From Jimgerdemannia flammicorona (lineage: Eukaryota; Mucoromycota; Endogonomycetes; Endogonales; Endogonaceae): 23,823 nt of DNA. Numbering within the stretch: position 1 is the first letter of the stretch; every line of letters starts with the position of its first letter. The notes below the pieces were generated by a model that saw only the letters and a list, made by a program, of their open reading frames with translations, ran no database searches and had not been told where the DNA came from. Positions 17,302 through 23,823 of this stretch are shown here, piece after piece. Made by a program: the position numbers and the translations under genes. The DNA lies in assembly GCA_003990745.1 (NCBI GenBank), contig RBNI01001187.1:1-23823 (forward strand), given 5' to 3'.

Positions 17302-17309
17302 TCTTCTAT
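17302..17309 (+). repeat. right 8-bp target-site duplication of the hAT
   Basis: TCTTCTAT, partner of TCTTCCAT at 5842-5849 with one C/T difference. Confidence 0.75.
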
Positions 17310-17700
17310 CTAATAGATCTCTCTAGTCACATTATCAGTATTATTAAACTTCTAGTATTTAATGATATCTTAACTAGTGATATTGCCTGAAATATCATTA
17401 CTACCAGCATTATAAGTAACAATAGATTTATTGAAATAGACCTATAAATTGCATGGTTATATCACAATGATATCTATACTACTATCAGATATAAATACAG
17501 AATTTCCAACTCCATAGACAGTAATCAATTCCATAGTAAACCTTAAATACATTTGCTATAGCAGAACCCATAGTAAAAATTATCTTTGACAACATTGTAT
17601 TTTCTTTAGCATTCTTATGATTATGGCAGTATTTTAAAAATAGGGCTACTATTTCCTCCTACCACTTTCAGTAGATGAGTAATTGTTCTCATGAGCTCTC
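17310..17700 (+). pseudogene. possible 3' continuation of the F-box gene remnant
   Basis: By position this is the host sequence that was continuous with 5841 before the hAT arrived. Short open pieces exist in plus frames (for example TVINSIVNLKYICYSRTHSK near 17520-17580, LSKKYFNEAH near 17700), but the frame changes repeatedly and I cannot name a domain. The call rests on the insertion geometry rather than on sequence motifs. Confidence 0.3.
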
Positions 17701-18049
17701 TAAGAAATATTTCAATGAAGCCCACCCAAGGATAATATATAAGCCAGTGCAATCTCCATGACCAAGAAGGGTCCTCAGTATTCTTTGCTACTCTAAAATA
17801 TATTAATTGTAAATTCTATTATTTAAATAGAAAGTCCCACTTTGATGTTGATCTCTTTATTAGTGATATATTAATCATAAATTCTGTTGCTAAAATAGAA
17901 AGTCCTGTATAGTTTTCACTATAAAATAGTAACTTAGTTTTACATTTATTATATTGGAATACCATGTCTCAAAAAAGGCATGAAAATATCATATACATTT
18001 GGTCTAAGTCACATATTAGAAAAGCAGTCATACCTATATTAACAATCTA
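17701..18049. repeat. AT-rich spacer with a direct repeat
   Basis: A block of about 42 bp, ATATATTAATTGTAAATTCT ... AAATAGAAAGTCC, occurs at about 17800-17840 and again at about 17865-17905 with several changes (ATATATTAATCATAAATTCT). No gene is seen. The 5' end of the following LINE lies somewhere near 18050. Confidence 0.6.
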
Positions 18050-18152
18050 TACAAATAAGTACACAATCAGCATGTTTCATACATACAATTCACATTACAC
18101 AAACTTCAAGCAAAGGTTTTTCAACATAACTTAGAGAAAAGGTACTATAAAA

Positions 18153-20178
18153 ATGTCATCAAGCAAGAGTTCTGACAGGTATACTGAGTTGGGTGGACCT
18201 GGGGCTTTTAGCTGACAGCATATAGGGAGAGGGTATGGATTGGAGATGGGGGCCTTTGGAGAGTCAAAGGGTGGTGAAGGCTCTGGAGGAGGACCAGTGT
18301 CTGGTAGATCTGGGAGACAGCCTGGTCTCTCCAGCTTTGCCAACAAGATGAAGGCAGGTGGATGGCCTGCTGGAACCAGAGCTGGTACTGCTGAGAGGAA
18401 GGGCAAGGCTAGTGTCAGGAGAGAGAGTGGCCCTCAGGGGGGAGATGTGAGCATAGGGGCTGGAGGGGCTGTGGCTGGGGGTGTAACTGTTGATAGGAGT
18501 GTGACGAGAGATCAGGAAAAAAAAAGAGATGTGACGGCTAATGGCCAGATGGAGCAGGAGTTCCCAATGTGGAAGGGGGACCTAGCAGATGATGTAACAG
18601 GGCTGGCAGGCCCTGTTGCTCAAGAAGTCGATCTCAGAGTTTGTGGCTACCTTGTGCTTTTGAGGCTTGGCAGTGATGGCAAGGATGGTCCTAGGGCTTA
18701 TTTTGAAGCAGGTGGCTGGGGCAGCCTTGGTGAAGTTCCTGAAGAATCTGAAGGGGGTTGAGGTGGGCTTTGAGGAGGCAGGCCCACTGGACGAGGCTCT
18801 GAAGACTGGAGTAGTAGTTGGGAAAGTGGTGGTCCCCATAGTGCAGTACTTGAGGTGGGACTCTAGGGTGGTGCAGCTTCTGATAAGGGGGGTGCCGATA
18901 GTAACAAAGGAGGAGACTAGGAGGAGGGTAGAGGAGGTGATGATAGAGTATGGTGATGTAGTGGACATCGGCTTCCAGATGTGAGAGGGGACCACATTTA
19001 GGACAGATGACATCAATATCAGAATTTGGCTGACAGGGAAGGAGGCTACAGAGAAGACAAGTGACTGGCCCTCAGTGCTAATATAGGGGGCTTTTGTCTG
19101 TAAGGTGTCGAGGGTGAAAGAGAGTGAAGAGGAGGAGGAGGACTTGTTAGAGGCTCTAGAGGAGTTGAGTGGTATAGTTGAGAGGAGGGTGAAGGCCTGG
19201 AGAGTGTTTGAGGAGTTGACACATCTGGAGATTGTGGATGGGAAGCATATTTGCACTGACAAGAGGCAGTGGGAGTGGGCCCAGGGGCACAGAAGGCAGA
19301 GGGAGCTATTGGCAAGTATGAAAGGAGAGGTGAAGAAGAAGGTAGATGGGGCTGAGGTGTCTGGGGGCATCAAAGCCAGTGTCTGGGCTAGTAAAGGAGA
19401 AGAGGAGGTGGAGGTGAATGAGGAAGGAGCTGGAAATGTGCCAAGCAAGAACCCCTATACAGATGGCATGTTCAAAGTCTGGAAGCAGGATTTGGATGCC
19501 ACCTCTCCCCCTCTTATCAGGAGGGGCCCAGCTGTAAAGAGAGGGACAACAGAGGATGTATTGATACAGGGGGCCCAGCGAGTACACTTTGGGGTCCCCA
19601 ATGTGGTGAAAGGGGGCCAGGTGGTGGTGGTTGGCGAGAATGAGCTAGTGGATGTCCCTGAGGAGGAGTGGGATGAGGCTGTCAGTGTAGGGGCTGATAC
19701 CACAATGTTGGATGCCAGGTGACCAGGGACTCCAGGAGGGAAGGAGGTGGGGAACCTGCTGTGGATGAGTAAGGTGATGGATAATCTCACAGCTGAGGAG
19801 TTGGGAGAGGTGGACCTGCATGTGATGCCTGAGGAGTATTGGGCATGGATTCTGCATGGCAATGGGGTGGTGGAGGTGCTGAAGGTGGAAATTCTAGCGA
19901 TTTTCATGGAGGAGGAGGGATATGAGATTGATAAGATGAGAGAGGAGGAGCTGGCAGTTGTTGCTGGTGAGCAGGCTGCCTACTGTTGGGCAGAGCATCA
20001 TGGTTTGCAGCTCTGGCAGAAGGCCTGTCTGGAGTATCATAAGGACTTTGAGGAGAGAGAGGATGGGACAATGGCTGAACTTCTGAGAGGGTTGGAGGCA
20101 CAGGAAGCTGAGAAGAAAGAACTAGCAACAGAATGTGACTTGGACTTGACACAGGAGGAGTTGAATGTGGATTTATAG
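18153..20178 (+). pseudogene. LINE ORF1 (copy B), nearly complete
   Basis: ATG 18153 (MSSSKSSDRYTELG) to TAG 20176-20178, about 675 codons. Damage is limited: TGA at 18213, a 2-base deletion near 18606-18616 relative to the outer copy, TGA and TAG codons near 18981 and 19085, and TGA 19720-19722. The N-terminal 150 residues are Gly/Ser-rich and basic, probably disordered. The middle and C-terminal parts are Glu/Lys-rich with heptad-like stretches (residues near 19105-19200, 19900-20170: EEELAVVAGEQAAYCW, KKELATECDLDL), compatible with coiled coil and nucleic-acid chaperone function. No CCHC knuckle or RRM could be recognised. ORF2 starts 31 bases after the stop. Confidence 0.82.
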
Positions 20179-20209
20179 AGAATGTGAGCAATATATAACA
20201 TTATTTTTT

Positions 20210-23200
20210 ATAAACAGTACAACCAACATTTGTTCTTTGAATGTGAATGGGTTAAGGGGTTCTGGGTGGCATAAGAACATTTTTTCTTGACTCAAGGAAT
20301 TGGAGGCTGATCTCTTTTTACTGTAGGATGTACAGTGTGAGGATGAGGATGATTGAGTGGAGTGGACTAGAGAATGGGGTGAGGCTACTGCTTGGTTTGG
20401 CAAAGTGGCAATTCTGGTAAAGAAGAGTAGAGGAGACCTGGGGGGAATCAGGAACTGGGGTGATCAATTAGTCTGGGGAGATTGGAATTGACCAGAGTGG
20501 GAATTGGTGAGGGTTGGCTCCTGTTACTGCCCTGTGGTTAGGGGTGAGAGCCTTATATAGATTGAGGAGCTACTGGAGGATGGTATTCTCTTAGAGGAAG
20601 AAGTCGATATTATGGGTGATGATTTTAATATAGTTTGGGATCCACATCTAGATAGGACTGATGAAGAGAGAAATGCAAGTGGGAGGAGTGGTGGCCTGGA
20701 GGCATGGGAGGAGGTGGAGAATCTTAGTTCTTTAGGAGATATGGGCAGAACATGGTGGGGTGACACCAGGGTCTACACACATTGAGTGAATGACTTAGGT
20801 ATGAGGATTGACTGGATACTGACAGCTGAATGTTGGGGTGCTGATGTTTGGAAGACTTTGGAGGTGGAGTGGTGCCCATGGTCTAATCACTGGAGACTGT
20901 TGGGGCAGGGGCAGTTTGGGGGGAGTGGAGATAGACCCGGATATTGGTGCCTTAACTCCTCCCTGCTTGCTGAGAAGGGATTGTGGGACTTATGGGTGGA
21001 GGATGTACAGACAAAGGTTTCTATCTGGAGGCATGAGGGTTTGTCTATAGGTGTCCAGTAGATGAGGTTGAAGGAGGCTGTAAGGGTTTATTGGGGAGGA
21101 GCTGGTAGAGAGGCTGGGAGACAGAGGAGGAAGTGCATACAGTGTGCTTCAAATAGGCTGATGAGATTGCAGATGGAATGGGCAGACTTGCTTTCTTCTA
21201 TTGTGATGGATGATTGGAGATTAGAGCAGGCAAAATTGGAGGTAGTGGAATTGCAACAGATGTTGAGAGAGGAGAAAGAGATTCATATGAGAGAGATGGC
21301 TGCCAGGTTAAGGTGGCAGGAGCTAGAGGAGGGGGAGCAGCCTACTAGGTACTTGTCTAGACTCCTCAAAGCTAGGAGGGTGCGATATAGGTGGGATGGG
21401 GTCTTGGATGCCAAGGGGAATATGGGGGTTTTGAAGGAGAGTTGGCAGGGTCTGTGGAGTGAGGAAGAAGGGGGTATAGGGGAAGAGGAAATTGGTGATG
21501 CCCTGGAAGAGTGGGAGCCATCACAGGTGGAGAGACTGGGTGACCTGATCTTATCAGTCCAAGAGGAGGAGATTCAGGGGGTCCTTGCAGCAACTAAGCT
21601 TAGGATGGCACCAGGAGAGGATGGGTTACCTTGGGACTTCTGGAAGAAGATGACAAAGGTCTCTGAAGTATTAGGAGAGATGGCTGCCCTCTGTGACCAT
21701 GTTCTTCTGAATGGCAAGTGGGTTGGAGAGCAGAACTTGGGGCTGGTGGCCTTATTGTATAAAGACAAGGGTAGGTGGGAGGACTGGAAGAACTGGAGAC
21801 CAATCATGCTTCTGGATATGGACCAGAAGTTGGTAACTAAGGTGATTGTTGCAAGGCTATAGAAGGTTGCTCAACAGGTGCTGGGGGAGGAGCAGCAGGG
21901 CTTTGTAGGTGGAAGACTTATCAGAGACGGGACTGCCTGGGTGCATGGCATCATAGAAGGGACCCAGGCTTGCAGACTAGATGGTAGACTGGTCTTTCTG
22001 GACCAGGAGAAGGCCTATGACTGTGTTTGGCGGATATGGCTGGGCAAGGTACTAGATAGAATTGGTATTCCACAATGGTTTAGGGCTTCTATGTTGAAGT
22101 TGTTGGAGGGCAGTAGGGCAGTGCCAATGTGCAATGGTTACAGAGGTTTGGCATTTCTCTTGGAAAGAGGAGTTCCTCAAGGGGACCCACTGTCTCCTAT
22201 TTTTTATGCCCTCTCACTGGAATCTTTGATGGATAGGATCCATAGGAAGGTGGCTGGGCTCTCTGTATACAGTGTAGTGTGGAAGGTGGGGGCCTTTGCA
22301 GATGATATGGTAGTCGGACTTGGATCAGTGGCAGATGTAGAGACACTTAAGGAAATGGTGAAATGGTATGAGGTACACTCTGGGGCGAAACTCAACTAGC
22401 ATAAGTGTGAGACAATGGTGTTGGGGAATGGGCTAGTGGGAGGGGACATCATTGGAACAATTGTCTCTACAGGAGAAGTAGTATGGTATCTTGGTATCTT
22501 CCTTTCTGTATATGGGTCGGTCTTACTACAGATATGGTGAGAGAGGAGGGTAGCTGTTTGGGGGGAGGCTCTTCAAGGTTGGGGGGGTTGTCACATCTCC
22601 CTGGCAGGGCAGGTATCAATCTTGAATGTTTACTGGTTCTCCAAGCTGTGGTATGTGGCATATCACTTAGACTTTCTAGTGTGGGTGGTGAAGAGGCTGA
22701 TGAAACTGGCTAGGAATTGGATTTGGGCAGAAAGAAGGTCCCAGATCAGTTGGGATACCCTTGTGAAACCAGGGATTAGGGGAGGCCTAGGTCTGGTAGA
22801 TTTCCCAAAGCGGCTACACTGTCTGCGAGCCTGGTGGTTGAAAAGGGCAGTGGAGCTACAGGGAGGAGATTGGATACTGCTGATGCAGAAGGTGTGGGAG
22901 ATGAGATTCTCCCCTTGAGAGTCCTCAGGAGATTTGCTCTCTCTGGTGGGTCTGAATAGAAGCTGCCGGATGAGATATAAGGGCTTCTGGTGGGGAGTGG
23001 TGGATGAAACACACTGGATAGGCCTGCGCTAGTGTGGCAATGAGGGAGAGGTGGTGTGGGGCTCTGCTATATGGTGATGGAACCAACTGCTTTTAGGGGA
23101 GTCTCTGCTTACTGAGTTTGATATTGGTGATGGAGTGGAGTGTCAGCAGGGACTTGGCCAGGATCTTTGGCCAAGGAGTTGGCAGGCAGTGGGGATTGGT

Positions 23201-23823
23201 GAGGAGTGGAACTGGGCAGAAATCTGGTCCTGGAGTGCTGAGGTGCAGAGGTGGCTTCTTCCCAAGTTCTGGGTAGTTTGGTGGTGAATGATATGAAGGA
23301 ATATTATGTTGAATTTCTGTGCTGGGCATCTGGTGGATGGTGGCCAACTAGATTGTGAGGAGTGTTATAATGTAGGGCAAGCTGGGGGAGTTATACAGAT
23401 GCCAGAACATTGGCTGGGAAAATGTGAGGTTTTGGGAGACTTTTAGATAGCTATAGGGGCCCAGCTAGGTATAGAAAGGAGACTGGATGGTAAGATAGGT
23501 TGCTAAATCTAGACTGGTAGGAGGTGTCAGCAATGGGTGACTCATGATAGGGTGGGCTATAGCAGTGTAAGTAGGTTTGGCTAGGCATTGGCTCTTTGTT
23601 TTTGAGGAAGGGCAACAAATAGGGATACAAGAGAAGTTGTTAAAGTGGGAGGCTTTAGTGGGAGATTTACTGACTGGGTGGTGGATTGGTTGGAGTCTCC
23701 AGGGTGGGCAACATCACCATCTGGTGGAGGAAATCTGTAGACAAAGCAGTGGGTGGGTGGAGATGATGTTGGACAAAGTGGTCTTTTATTGAGAGAGGGT
23801 GGGGGGGGGGGGGGCCCGGGGGG
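20210..23823 (+). pseudogene. LINE ORF2 (copy B): APE endonuclease, reverse transcriptase, C-terminal finger
   Basis: One frame runs from 20210 (ATA, where the outer copy has ATG) to the end of the window, about 1,200 codons, interrupted mainly by TAG/TGA. Endonuclease: NICSLNVNGLRG at the start, GDDFNIVWD near 20617, RIDWILTAECW, then WSNHWRLLG near 20877. Reverse transcriptase, about residues 440-730: APGEDGLPWDFW, LVALLYKDKG, EEQQGFV, LDQEKAYD (Asp codon 22001-22003), GVPQGDPLSP, FADDMVV (Asp codons 22301-22306), SGAKLN. The finger CEECYN ... EHWLGKCEVLGDF is near 23355-23445. It would nick target DNA and copy element RNA onto it. TGA at 23790-23792 corresponds to a CGA in the inner LINE, so the true end lies beyond the window. 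Confidence 0.88.

Larger units (their letters stand above)
18050..23823 (+). mobile_element. full-length L1-like LINE (copy B), runs to the window end
   Basis: 5' UTR of about 100 bp (similar to the outer copy: ATTACACAA ... TTAGAGAAAAGGTACT), then ORF1 and ORF2. It is the least decayed long copy here: FADD and the finger are intact and long open stretches remain. The 5' boundary is placed by comparison with the outer LINE, whose start is fixed by its target duplication. The window ends in G/C homopolymers in the last codons of ORF2, so tail and target duplication are not visible. Confidence 0.88.

Noticed and set aside
18240..19448. Long minus-strand open frame (18582-19448, 288 codons) opposite LINE ORF1
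   Set aside because: Ser/Thr/Pro-rich antisense shadow of the Glu/Lys/Gly-rich ORF1; no domain, and the plus strand is conserved with the other copy.

Overview
The window looks like a repeat-rich, AT-biased, CpG-poor stretch of a filamentous fungal genome. The supports are a U6 spliceosomal RNA sequence, transposon genes with short (about 80-100 bp) spliceosomal introns, an F-box gene remnant, and pervasive C:G to T:A decay (CAG to TAG, TGG to TGA/TAG, Cys to Tyr) that resembles repeat-induced point mutation (RIP) or methyl-C deamination. The fungal assignment is inference; no species is claimed. I see no intact host gene. Almost everything recognisable is transposon, in layers.

Layout. 1-1545 (minus): a 5'-truncated LINE, whose poly(A) tail forms the window start. 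2238-2447 (minus): one exon of a BED-type hAT transposase, followed by a small LINE fragment (2526-2770). 2920-4010: several tandem repeats. 5125 onward (plus): a broken F-box gene.

5850-17301 is one hAT DNA transposon. It has an imperfect 8-bp target duplication (TCTTCCAT / TCTTCTAT) and about 210-bp terminal inverted repeats. Its transposase gene (minus, about 13800-16959) has a BED finger, the D-D-E residues and at least five deduced introns; one intron carries a minisatellite. Three further layers sit inside it: a full-length LINE (6325-13034) with a 14-bp target duplication; within that LINE a second, 5'-truncated LINE (11119-12216) with a 15-bp target duplication and a 33-A tail; and within the second LINE a U6 snRNA retrocopy (11675-11805) with a 15-bp duplication. 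Separately, a deleted Copia element (15012-15545, 5-bp duplication GATTC) interrupts a transposase exon. 18050 to the window end (plus) is a relatively fresh full-length LINE with ORF1 and ORF2.

How the parts relate. The order of insertion can be read directly: host F-box gene, then hAT, then outer LINE, then inner LINE, then U6 RNA; the Copia insertion is later than the hAT. The amount of decay agrees with this order: the outer LINE has lost its catalytic FADD (now FADN) and finger residues, while the inner LINE finger and the U6 core are intact. The LINE family (endonuclease, reverse transcriptase and C-terminal Cys/His finger, poly(A) tail, L1-like) is the most likely enzyme source for its own copies and for the U6 retrocopy.
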